Assembly: GCA_017432345.1 (NCBI GenBank)
Contig: JAFRJI010000037.1
Span: 38,076 to 102,075 of the forward strand
Origin: Bacillota bacterium
GTDB lineage: Bacteria > Bacillota > Clostridia > Peptostreptococcales > Anaerovoracaceae
DNA: 64,000 bases
Direction: 5' to 3'
The notes beneath the pieces are model-generated. The model made no database searches, had not been told where the DNA came from, and saw only the letters and a list, made by a program, of their open reading frames with translations. The position numbers were made by a program, and so were the translations under genes. Positions 49,604 to 56,585 of the stretch are shown in pieces; the stretch's first letter is position 1; every line of letters begins with the position of its first letter.

Positions 49604-50793
49604 GTGTAGCTCCAAACGATGCTGTCACCGTCTTTGAGTTTGTATGATGAACACCCGTAATTCGGATACCATCCGTTGACCTTGTACATCCAGCCGGATG
49701 TCTTGCCGCAGTCAAATTCATACAGGTGATTGATTCCTTCTACATATTTCCCTCCATATGTTGGAGAGTTCGAATACTCGAGCTGTATTCCCGCTGCTGA
49801 ACAGACTCGTTTCAGCACATCAAATACCGTATCCCCTTTTCTGAACTGCACCTTGCTTGTGCCAAGTATGACTCCGTTGGCAGGAACGTACTTATCCTTG
49901 CCCGGAGTAAGATTGTCCATGTGTTTCAAAATGGTCTTGCAGTTGATGGATATCGTGCAGGTCTTTATGTTCGACGAAGATCCCGATGATGAGGAAGAAG
50001 ATGATTCTTCCTTCACGACCGCGATCGCTTCCTGCTCCAGCGCTTTGGCAGCCTTCTCCCTCTCCGCCTCGCGGTCAGCCACTACCTTCGCCAGTTCGTC
50101 CTGCGAGAAACAGATGTCGTTTTCGCAAGCCTGCAGCTTCTGGATCATAAAAGCATTGAGGGTATCCGCCTTGAGTTCCAATACGTCGAATCCTTCGTTG
50201 CCATCCTTATCGGTAAAGATCTGCAACTGGCTACCTTCCCCGATCTCCTGCTCACCGCCGGCCGTCTCAACCACGACCTCGCCGCCGTAAACGTTCAGTT
50301 CCGCGCTTCCGGACTGCTTGCTGATCGAAAACACCGCTTCATCGGCCGTTGCCGTGCTGTCTCCAAACGCGACCCGGAATTCCTTCGGGGCTTTTGCAAA
50401 ATTCAGAAACGCCTCGCCGCCTTTGAGGTCCAGCTGCACATTGTCCTGCTCGCAGGTGTCCATCTCCAGTTCGGTCTTCTCACCAAGGGTGAAGGTGTTC
50501 TTGTCCGAAACGGTGAACAGCGCCTCGGACTCACTCTTGGTTTCGACGATATCGCCGGATTCCATTGCGACTCCGTTTTCAAGACTGTAGCCGACATTGC
50601 TGCGTTCCATATTGGCAACGCCGATAACGTCGCCGCTGATCACAGGTGATCCTCCGCCCGGGCTGCCGGGATCATCCGATCCTCCGAACCAGCCTTTGAG
50701 CATCCCAACGGCCAATATGCCGCAGACGACGATGATAGCTATCAGCAGCACCATGATTATATTGGATGTTTTTCTTTTCGCTTTTGTTTCCAC
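49588..50793 (-). CDS. Membrane-anchored FecR-like/DUF4430 protein
   Basis: A 401-residue protein. Residues 1-34 are a basic start and one helix (IIMVLLIAIIVVCGILAVGML), then a Gly/Ser/Pro spacer. A FecR-like beta domain (about 60-210) has GDIVETKSESEALFTVS and GGEVVVETAGGEQEIGEGS. A helix with basic and acidic residues, then a Ser-rich linker, leads to a C-terminal DUF4430 domain from about residue 275: FRKGDTVFDVLKRVCSAAG, INHLYEFDCGKTSGWMYKVN, YPNYGCSSYKLKDGDSIVW. GTG at 50793 is chosen because AAAGGAG lies six bases before it; the ATG at 50847 has no such site. It is a second DUF4430 protein in the corrinoid operon. Confidence 0.85.
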   Translation of the reverse strand: METKAKRKTSNIIMVLLIAIIVVCGILAVGMLKGWFGGSDDPGSPGGGSPVISGDVIGVANMERSNVGYSLENGVAMESGDIVETKSESEALFTVSDKNTFTLGEKTELEMDTCEQDNVQLDLKGGEAFLNFAKAPKEFRVAFGDSTATADEAVFSISKQSGSAELNVYGGEVVVETAGGEQEIGEGSQLQIFTDKDGNEGFDVLELKADTLNAFMIQKLQACENDICFSQDELAKVVADREAEREKAAKALEQEAIAVVKEESSSSSSSGSSSNIKTCTISINCKTILKHMDNLTPGKDKYVPANGVILGTSKVQFRKGDTVFDVLKRVCSAAGIQLEYSNSPTYGGKYVEGINHLYEFDCGKTSGWMYKVNGWYPNYGCSSYKLKDGDSIVWSYTCSGN

Positions 50794-50817
50794 CAGCTGC
50801 TCCTTTAGTAGCAATAC

Positions 50818-50847
50818 ATGGCCAGAGGCATTTTGACCCCTGACCAT
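50818..50847 (-). promoter_or_regulatory. Intercistronic hairpin
   Basis: Minus-strand stem ATGGTCAGGGG / CCTCTGGCCAT with an eight-base loop and no U-run. It lies between the first and second genes of the corrinoid operon, just before the GTG start of the second. It may stabilise the upstream transcript or tune translation. Confidence 0.55.
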
Positions 50848-50900
50848 ATATCGTTATTCTTTTCGTTGACTATATTCAGTAACTGCTGCAGATCACGCTC

Positions 50901-52445
50901 TTACTTGATCGTCACCTTACAGACAGGCGCCATGATAGGAGCGTCCACATCAACTTCTACCACGTCCGGCCAGTTGCTGTAATCATATGCCTTATCAGGA
51001 ACGGTGCCGGATGCTGTTACATAGTAGGTGCCCTTCTTAGCGAACTTGATCGTGGCGTTGCCTTCTTCGTCTGTCGTTACACCTTCCAGCTCAACGAATT
51101 TGCCCTTTTTCCAGGTTCCGATCTTGATATTTTTAACCGGCTTCATCATTGCGCTGACTGCCATTCCCTGGTATCCGCTGAGATTCAGGGTTATTTCAGC
51201 ATTTTTGGATGCTGTTACAGAAGTCTTGTCAAAGGTCGTATACCAGTCTGAATAGTAAACGTCATCCGCATTGATGGATGCATACAGGACATCTCCCTTG
51301 CTGATCGTCGCGTCTCCAACACCGACCGCGAGTGGCCATCCATTCTGGAAGAACAGCGTGTTGAAGGTGCTTACGCCCCAAAGCTTGGTGATGCTTGTGC
51401 CATACTCCGATGTGGCAGTGGCATAACCGGCTTTCTTGTTATAGGTCTTATGTGCGGCTACCAGAGCCTCATTGTATGTGAACATGCCATCTTTGTTGAT
51501 ATCGATGACTTTCACTTTCTGGTTCCACATGATCTTGTTTTTGGTTTTCTTGTTGGTCTTGGCGATCACGCCCTTATTGTTGACGGTCATTTTAACGGTG
51601 ATCGGGGTCGCGGCTTTTGCCTTCTTGACGGTTACCTTGCAGACCGGCGCCATGATAGGAGCGTCCACGTCGACTTCCTTCACATCCGGATAACCGCTGT
51701 AATCATATGCCTTATCAGGAACGGTGCCATACGCTGTTACATAATATGTGCCCTTCTTGTTGAACTGAAGAGTAACGTTGCCTCCATCGTCTGTATAAAC
51801 GGCGTCCATTGGAGTAAATTCACCTTTTACCCAAGTCCCGATCATAACATTCTTAACCGGCTGTACTTCGCTGCCTGCCATTGCCTGGAATCCGCTGAGA
51901 TTCAGTGTGAGTTCTCTCTTCGCATAGACGGTTGCCTTTTCTTTATCAAAGGCTGTGTACCAGTCAGAATAGTAGCTGTCATCTGCATTGATGGATGCAT
52001 ACAGCTTATCGCCTTTCTTGATTTCTGTATCTTTTACATTGCTGGCAATCGGAACGCCGTTATCAAAGAACAATGTATTAAACGTTTCAACGCCCCACAG
52101 TTTGGTCACGCTTGCCCCGTACTCCGTCAATACAGTAGCGTAGCCTGCTTTCTTGTTGTAGGCCTTATGTGCAGCAACCAACGCCTCATCAAAGGACATC
52201 TTTCCATCCTTGTCAAGGTCTTTGACTGTTACTGTCTGGCCCGCCATGATCTTGCCCTCGTTGGTCTTCGCGACGACGCCCTTGTTGTTTACGGTCATCG
52301 TAACTTTAATGTCTTTTGCTGCCGCGCCGTTAATGGCAATTGACTGGTCATCAGCTCCTGCAGCGAACGACATTGTCGGCATGAATACAACTGCCATCAT
52401 CAGGGTCAGTAAAACAGCCAAGAATTTGTTCGACTTCTTCTTCAT
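50901..52445 (-). CDS. Secreted protein of two homologous EF-hand-bearing modules
   Basis: A 514-residue secreted protein and first gene after the cobalamin riboswitch. Signal peptide ends near residue 29 (MSFAAGA). Two modules of about 230 residues follow (about 40-275 and 283-514). Shared features: VTMTVNNKGVVAKTN/VKMTVNNKGVIAKTN, an EF-hand-like loop DLDKDGKMSFDEAL/DINKDGMFTYNEAL, TKLWGVETFNTLFFDNG/TKLWGVSTFNTLFFQNG, LYASINADDSYYSDWYT/LYASINADDVYYSDWYT, and VDVDAPIMAPVCKVT at the end of each. No wall anchor is seen. The start is the ATG after AAGGAG at 52445. I do not recognise the domain; by position it belongs to corrinoid capture. Confidence 0.85.
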   Translation of the reverse strand: MKKKSNKFLAVLLTLMMAVVFMPTMSFAAGADDQSIAINGAAAKDIKVTMTVNNKGVVAKTNEGKIMAGQTVTVKDLDKDGKMSFDEALVAAHKAYNKKAGYATVLTEYGASVTKLWGVETFNTLFFDNGVPIASNVKDTEIKKGDKLYASINADDSYYSDWYTAFDKEKATVYAKRELTLNLSGFQAMAGSEVQPVKNVMIGTWVKGEFTPMDAVYTDDGGNVTLQFNKKGTYYVTAYGTVPDKAYDYSGYPDVKEVDVDAPIMAPVCKVTVKKAKAATPITVKMTVNNKGVIAKTNKKTKNKIMWNQKVKVIDINKDGMFTYNEALVAAHKTYNKKAGYATATSEYGTSITKLWGVSTFNTLFFQNGWPLAVGVGDATISKGDVLYASINADDVYYSDWYTTFDKTSVTASKNAEITLNLSGYQGMAVSAMMKPVKNIKIGTWKKGKFVELEGVTTDEEGNATIKFAKKGTYYVTASGTVPDKAYDYSNWPDVVEVDVDAPIMAPVCKVTIK

Positions 52446-52494
52446 TTTCTTCTCCTTCATGATAAAACGAACAATAACTTTCTCAGCCTCTGAA

Positions 52495-52524
52495 TCAAAA
52501 AAGCGCACATCTCTGAGCGCTTTA
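52495..52524 (-). terminator. Expression-platform terminator of the operon cobalamin riboswitch
   Basis: Minus-strand stem AAAGCGC / GCGCTTT with a loop near 10 bases, followed by a U-run, placed between the aptamer and the first structural gene. Terminator control fits an off-switch on ligand binding. Confidence 0.8.
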
Positions 52525-52559
52525 AACGACATTTCTTGTCTGAACTCAGAAGACTTCTT

Positions 52560-52745
52560 TCAGCAAGCAGGTCTCCCGACTTAGTTCTTCAGCTGCAAAG
52601 ACGGTTCCGCCTTCACAGCAGCCTCAAAGGGAACCTTCCCAGAATGATCTCCAGTGGTTTCGGGCAGGACAGCCTGCCAGTCCCTTTTTGTAAAACATCA
52701 CGGTTGCTGAGACACAGTGCCGGAATCACACCGGCTTCCGAAGTG
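52560..52745 (-). promoter_or_regulatory. Cobalamin riboswitch of the corrinoid-uptake operon
   Basis: Minus-strand aptamer with GGAAGCCGGTGTGATTCCGG and CACTGTGTCTCAGCAACCGTG (about 52699-52745), and the B12 box AGTCGGGAGACCTGCTTGC at about 52565-52583. The core matches the orphan riboswitch at 29100-29297 nearly base for base. It links the operon's regulation to cobalamin. Confidence 0.95.
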
Positions 52746-52772
52746 CTTACTTATATTATTTATTATGGTTCA

Positions 52773-52801
52773 ATAGTAACACTGGCTGTATTGTAAGTCA
52801 A
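52773..52801 (-). promoter_or_regulatory. Promoter of the corrinoid-uptake operon
   Basis: Minus strand TTGACT, 17-base spacer, TACTAT, ending about 30 bases before the riboswitch aptamer. Same -10 form as the promoter of the orphan riboswitch. Confidence 0.75.
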
Positions 52802-52826
52802 TTTAAATAGGGGAAGTTGCAGGAAG

Positions 52827-52870
52827 AAAAAACGGCAGATGCCGTGGTTATTTCCCAAAGGCCTCTGCCG
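52827..52870 (-). terminator. Terminator of the 26-codon gene
   Basis: Minus-strand stem CGGCAGA / TCTGCCG, with a second small stem ACGGCA / TGCCGT possible on one side, followed by six U. It separates the small gene from the corrinoid operon promoter. Confidence 0.85.
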
Positions 52871-52918
52871 AAAAATATCTTCGAAATATTTGTTTTCTGT
52901 TTGTTTTGCCGATTGTGA

Positions 52919-52999
52919 TTATCTGCCATAAACGATGAGATCGATCATAGTAGCACAATCCTTGAAAGTTTTGTAGATTGACTTAGCTACAGCGCTCAT
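52919..52999 (-). CDS. 26-residue small protein or peptide
   Basis: An open frame of 26 codons beginning MSAVAKSIYKTFKD and ending LIVYGR. It has a complete expression context: promoter, AGAGGG ribosome binding site eight bases before the ATG, and its own terminator. The residues alternate basic/polar and hydrophobic, giving an amphipathic helix (AVAKSIYKTF, then MIDLIV), with one Cys at residue 16. There is no signal peptide or double-glycine motif. It could be a membrane-associated regulator, a signalling peptide or a toxin-like peptide. I do not recognise a family. Confidence 0.65.
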   Translation of the reverse strand: MSAVAKSIYKTFKDCATMIDLIVYGR

Positions 53000-53070
53000 T
53001 TCTTATCCCTCTTTTCCTGATAAATCTTTCGCTTTTTGTAGTAGCTTTTGCAATTTCTTTTTGCAGTTTT

Positions 53071-53099
53071 ATAGTAGCACTTAATTTGCGGTAAATCAA
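53071..53099 (-). promoter_or_regulatory. Promoter of the 26-codon gene
   Basis: Minus strand TTGATT, 17-base spacer, TACTAT. The predicted start lies about 65 bases before the ATG. Confidence 0.65.
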
Positions 53100-53100
53100 C

Positions 53101-53391
53101 CGATTATACTGTATTAGTTTGCTGTCTTGCGCTCTGAACGAGCTCTATGATTTCCATATTTTACTAATTTTGAGGGAGTTTTTCATCGGATCTTTCTGAA
53201 TCAATTGTGTCATGTTCCAATTCCTTAATCGTTCTTTCCTTTGCAATCACTGGGTTTCAGCGTTTGTTTAATCAATTTGCACATGCCGGATACTTTCTTG
53301 CTGCATTTGTCTTGTGCGTCGGAATTTTGCAGTTGGGATTATTAATTCGCTGAATCGAACAATTACTATATGCTATATCGTGTTTTTATAG
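53101..53391. other. AT-rich intergenic spacer before ddh
   Basis: About 290 bases with no supportable gene, no riboswitch landmarks and no strong inverted repeats. In particular no lysine riboswitch is seen upstream of the DAP/lysine genes. Confidence 0.5.
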
Positions 53392-53397
53392 TATAAT
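53392..53397 (+). promoter_or_regulatory. Likely -10 box of the ddh-dapA-dapB promoter
   Basis: Plus strand TATAAT about 63 bases before the ddh start, with only a weak -35. A hairpin CCCGCC / GGCGGG lies in the leader just before the ribosome binding site (53428-53446). Confidence 0.5.
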
Positions 53398-53460
53398 AAT
53401 CGAAGAATGCAACAAAATATGGTGTCCCGCCAGAATGGCGGCGGGCGGAAAGGAACAAAA

Positions 53461-54471
53461 ATGACGATTCGTATTGGAATCATGGGTTATGGTAATCTCG
53501 GACGCGGCGTAGAATGTGCCATCAAGCAGGCACCTGACATGGAGCTGGCCGCTGTTTTTACCAGAAGAAATCCTGAAGATGTACACATATTAACGGAAAC
53601 TGCCAAGGTCTACCGGGCCGATGAAGTCGAGCGGTTCAGCCCGATCACCGGCGCCGCGCCGGAAGACGCGATCGATGTCCTGATCATCTGTGGCGGAAGC
53701 GCGACCGACCTTCCTGAACAGACGCCGAAATACGCGAGCCTGTTCAATGTCGTCGACAGCTTCGATACGCACGCGAGGATCCCGGAGCATTATGCACACG
53801 TTGATGCCGCCTCGAAAGGCGCTTCGACAACGGCCACGATCTCCGCGGGTTGGGACCCGGGCATGTTCTCCGTAACGCGGCTCTACTCGGAAGCGATCCT
53901 TCCGGTCGGCGCAGCCTATACATTCTGGGGCAAAGGCGTCAGCCAGGGTCATTCCGATGCGGTCCGCCGGATCGACGGCGTTCTAGACGCACGCCAGTAC
54001 ACGATCCCGGTCGAAGCGGCACTGGAGGCAGTCCGCAGCGGCAGTGAGCCGGAACTGTCCACCAGGGAGAAACACACCAGAGAAGTCTTCGTCGTCGCGG
54101 AAGAAGGCGCCGACAAGGAGCGGATCACCGAAGAGATCGTAACCATGAAGAACTACTTCGACGAATACGACACCACCGTCCACTTTATTAGTGCGGAAGA
54201 AATGGCGCGCGATCACAGCGGCATCCCGCACGGCGGATTTGTGATCCGCAGCGGCCGGACCGGATGGGACGAAGAGGATACGAATATTATTGAATATAAA
54301 CTCACGCTGGATTCCAATCCGGAATTCACATCGAGCGTGCTTCTCGCGGTTGCGAGAGCGACCTGGAAAATGGCGCAGAACGGCATGTACGGCGCGAAAA
54401 CGATGTTCGACATCCCGCCTGCATTCCTGAGCCCGAGATCCGGGGAAGATCTGAGAAAGTCAATGCTGTAG
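53461..54471 (+). CDS. ddh: meso-Diaminopimelate dehydrogenase
   Basis: A 336-residue NADPH-dependent enzyme. RIGIMGYGNLGRGVECAI is the nucleotide fold; AGWDPGMFSVTRL and YTFWGKGVSQGHSDAVRRI are signature regions of Ddh. It converts tetrahydrodipicolinate to meso-DAP in one step, bypassing the succinyl or aminotransferase branches. The start is the ATG after AAAGGA; 18 upstream codons in frame lie in the leader. It is first in ddh-dapA-dapB. Confidence 0.95.
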   Translation: MTIRIGIMGYGNLGRGVECAIKQAPDMELAAVFTRRNPEDVHILTETAKVYRADEVERFSPITGAAPEDAIDVLIICGGSATDLPEQTPKYASLFNVVDSFDTHARIPEHYAHVDAASKGASTTATISAGWDPGMFSVTRLYSEAILPVGAAYTFWGKGVSQGHSDAVRRIDGVLDARQYTIPVEAALEAVRSGSEPELSTREKHTREVFVVAEEGADKERITEEIVTMKNYFDEYDTTVHFISAEEMARDHSGIPHGGFVIRSGRTGWDEEDTNIIEYKLTLDSNPEFTSSVLLAVARATWKMAQNGMYGAKTMFDIPPAFLSPRSGEDLRKSML

Positions 54472-54497
54472 GAGCATCATCTAAAAGGAGGTACTGA

Positions 54498-55391
54498 ATG
54501 GCTAAATCATTTGACGTCCAGGGATCAATGGTTGCATTGATCACACCATTCCATGAAGATGGAAGCATCAATTTTGAAAAACTGGAAGAACTGCTGGAGT
54601 TCCACATTGCGAACAAGACCGACGCGATACTCGTTCTCGGGACGACCAGCGAATCGCCGACATTTACAGCCGAAGAGGATTTTGAGATCGTCAAGCTCGC
54701 CGTCGAGGTATGCAAAGGCAGAGTGCCTTTAATGGCCAATGGCGGTTCCAACGACACCCGCACGTCCTTCGAGAAGGCTAAGAGATTTGCCGATGCAGGC
54801 GTTGACGCGCTGCTCTGCATCTCCCCTTATTACAACAAGGCCAACAAGAGAGGTCTCTATCACCACATCGCCGATGTGGCCGACTCTGTGGACATCCCGG
54901 TCGTCGTTTACAACATTCCGGGCCGGACCGGCGTCAACATTCCGATCGACGTCATGACCGAACTGGCGAAAAAAGACAATATCGCCGGCGTCAAGGAAGC
55001 GACCGGTGACATGAGCTATGTAGCAAAGCTCGCAAAAGCTACAAGAGATCTTGATTTCCACATTTGGAGCGGCAACGATGACATCACCGTCCCGATGATG
55101 GCGCTGGGCGGTTCAGGCTGCATTTCTGTATGGGCTAACCTGCAGCCGGAAAAGACGGTGGAAATGACGCATTCCTTCCTGGAAGGCAATGTCCAGCACG
55201 CCATCGATATGCAGCTCGAGTACATGACCCTGATCAACGATTTCTTCATCGAAGTCAATCCGATCCCGATCAAGGAAGCCATGAACATGGCCGGCATGGG
55301 AGTCGGCGGATTCCGCATGCCTCTCTGCGAGATGGAAGATGCGAACCGGGAGATCCTGCGCGCGGAGATGCAGAAGCTGGGAATCATATAG
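54498..55391 (+). CDS. dapA: 4-hydroxy-tetrahydrodipicolinate synthase
   Basis: A 297-residue TIM barrel of the normal length. GSMVALITPFHEDGSINF at the start, the GTTSESPTFTAEED loop, the Tyr in PVVVYNIPGRTGVNI, and the Schiff-base lysine in IAGVKEATGDM. It condenses pyruvate with aspartate semialdehyde. AAAGGAGG precedes the ATG, 26 bases after ddh. Confidence 0.97.
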   Translation: MAKSFDVQGSMVALITPFHEDGSINFEKLEELLEFHIANKTDAILVLGTTSESPTFTAEEDFEIVKLAVEVCKGRVPLMANGGSNDTRTSFEKAKRFADAGVDALLCISPYYNKANKRGLYHHIADVADSVDIPVVVYNIPGRTGVNIPIDVMTELAKKDNIAGVKEATGDMSYVAKLAKATRDLDFHIWSGNDDITVPMMALGGSGCISVWANLQPEKTVEMTHSFLEGNVQHAIDMQLEYMTLINDFFIEVNPIPIKEAMNMAGMGVGGFRMPLCEMEDANREILRAEMQKLGII

Positions 55392-55428
55392 ACTTGGAAA
55401 CCTATAGAATGGAAACAGAGGTGAACCT

Positions 55429-56172
55429 ATGAAAGTACTGATTGCAGGTTACGGCCGTATGGGACAGCTGATCGAGGATACCCTCCTGACAGCCGGCCAC
55501 ACGGTTCCTATGAAAATCGACACCGAAGAAATCGCAGCCAAAAAGATCGGCGTGATCCCTCCGGGAAGGCTCGAAACACTCGGCAAGGTTGCGGATGTCA
55601 TCATGGACTTCAGCAACCCTTCCCTGACCGACGACCTCATCGATTACGCACTCCGGACAGGCACACCGCTCCTCAGCGGCACCACCAACCTGACGAAGAG
55701 CCAGCACGAAGCGCTCGCGAAACTGGGCGAATCGGTTCCGGTGATCTGGGCGTCCAATTACTCCTTCGGGATCAACCTGTTCCAGCACATCCTGCCGGAG
55801 ATCACGAAAGCGCTCAAAGGCTGGGACATCGAAGTGACGGAGATCCACCACAACAAGAAGGTGGATGCGCCGAGCGGTACGGCTAAAACGCTGGCCGACG
55901 CCATCGATCCGGACGGAGCCTTTGCACGGGTCTACGGACGCGAAGGCGATTGCGGCGTGCGCACGAAGAAAGAAATCGGCATGCACTCGCTGCGCGGCGG
56001 CACGGTCGTCGGGGAACACAAGGTGGACTTCTTCGGAAATGATGAGGTCTTCGAAATCACCCACAAAGCCGGAAGCCGGCAGATCCTCGTTGACGGCGCG
56101 ATCACGGCGGCGAGGCGTCTGGTCATAAAAAAACCAGGCCTCTATACGATGGAAGATATCATCTTTGAATAA
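55429..56172 (+). CDS. dapB: 4-hydroxy-tetrahydrodipicolinate reductase
   Basis: A 247-residue reductase. KVLIAGYGRMGQLIEDTL is the nucleotide fold, TPLLSGTTNLTKSQ and VIWASNYSFGINLFQH are family regions, EIHHNKKVDAPSGTAKTLAD is the DapB signature with the catalytic His-His/Lys. It supplies the substrate for Ddh. It ends the operon just before a strong terminator. Confidence 0.96.
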   Translation: MKVLIAGYGRMGQLIEDTLLTAGHTVPMKIDTEEIAAKKIGVIPPGRLETLGKVADVIMDFSNPSLTDDLIDYALRTGTPLLSGTTNLTKSQHEALAKLGESVPVIWASNYSFGINLFQHILPEITKALKGWDIEVTEIHHNKKVDAPSGTAKTLADAIDPDGAFARVYGREGDCGVRTKKEIGMHSLRGGTVVGEHKVDFFGNDEVFEITHKAGSRQILVDGAITAARRLVIKKPGLYTMEDIIFE

Positions 56173-56201
56173 CCGCAACTGAATAACCGTAATCGAGACA
56201 T

Positions 56202-56249
56202 AAAAAACACCGGATCCGGCCGTTGCCGGACTTCCGGTGTTTTTTTTCG
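56202..56249. terminator. Bidirectional terminator between dapB and the DUF1292 gene
   Basis: Nearly perfect hairpin AAAAAACACCGGA..TCCGGTGTTTTTT with inner pairs CCGGC/GCCGG, with A- and T-runs on the two sides so it can serve both converging units. Confidence 0.93.
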
Positions 56250-56262
56250 CTATCCACGTTTT

Positions 56263-56535
56263 TTATTCTTCTTCTACTGCCAGCTTTTCAAATTCCGCGG
56301 CAACCGCCTTGAATTCTTCTTCGCTGGTGATGTCGATCAGTTCATAATCCTCTTCATATTCCTTGTAACCGTAAATATATACGTCCTCCGTTCCCAATGG
56401 ATTCAGCGCGATATATTCTTTACCGTTGGCATCGAATACTCCCAGGATCCCGCATTCTTCTTCTACACCGTCGTCGAATTCCAGTGTCAGGATATCTTCT
56501 TCTTCGTATCCGTATAATTCTTTTTCGTCTGCCAT
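56263..56535 (-). CDS. DUF1292 family protein
   Basis: A 90-residue very acidic protein with the family core DILTLEFDDGVEEECGILGVF, YIALNPLG and VYIYGYKE. Such proteins are common next to ruvX/yqgF in Firmicutes, but no such gene is here. Function unknown. AAGGAG precedes the ATG. Confidence 0.9.
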   Translation of the reverse strand: MADEKELYGYEEEDILTLEFDDGVEEECGILGVFDANGKEYIALNPLGTEDVYIYGYKEYEEDYELIDITSEEEFKAVAAEFEKLAVEEE

Positions 56536-56585
56536 AGTTACTTCTCCTTTTTAACAATGTATTTCAGGTATCGTTACTATACCAT

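Noticed and set aside
53101-53460. Lysine riboswitch before ddh-dapA-dapB
   Set aside because: No lysine-riboswitch core motifs or large hairpin set can be seen; only a small hairpin close to the ribosome binding site is present.
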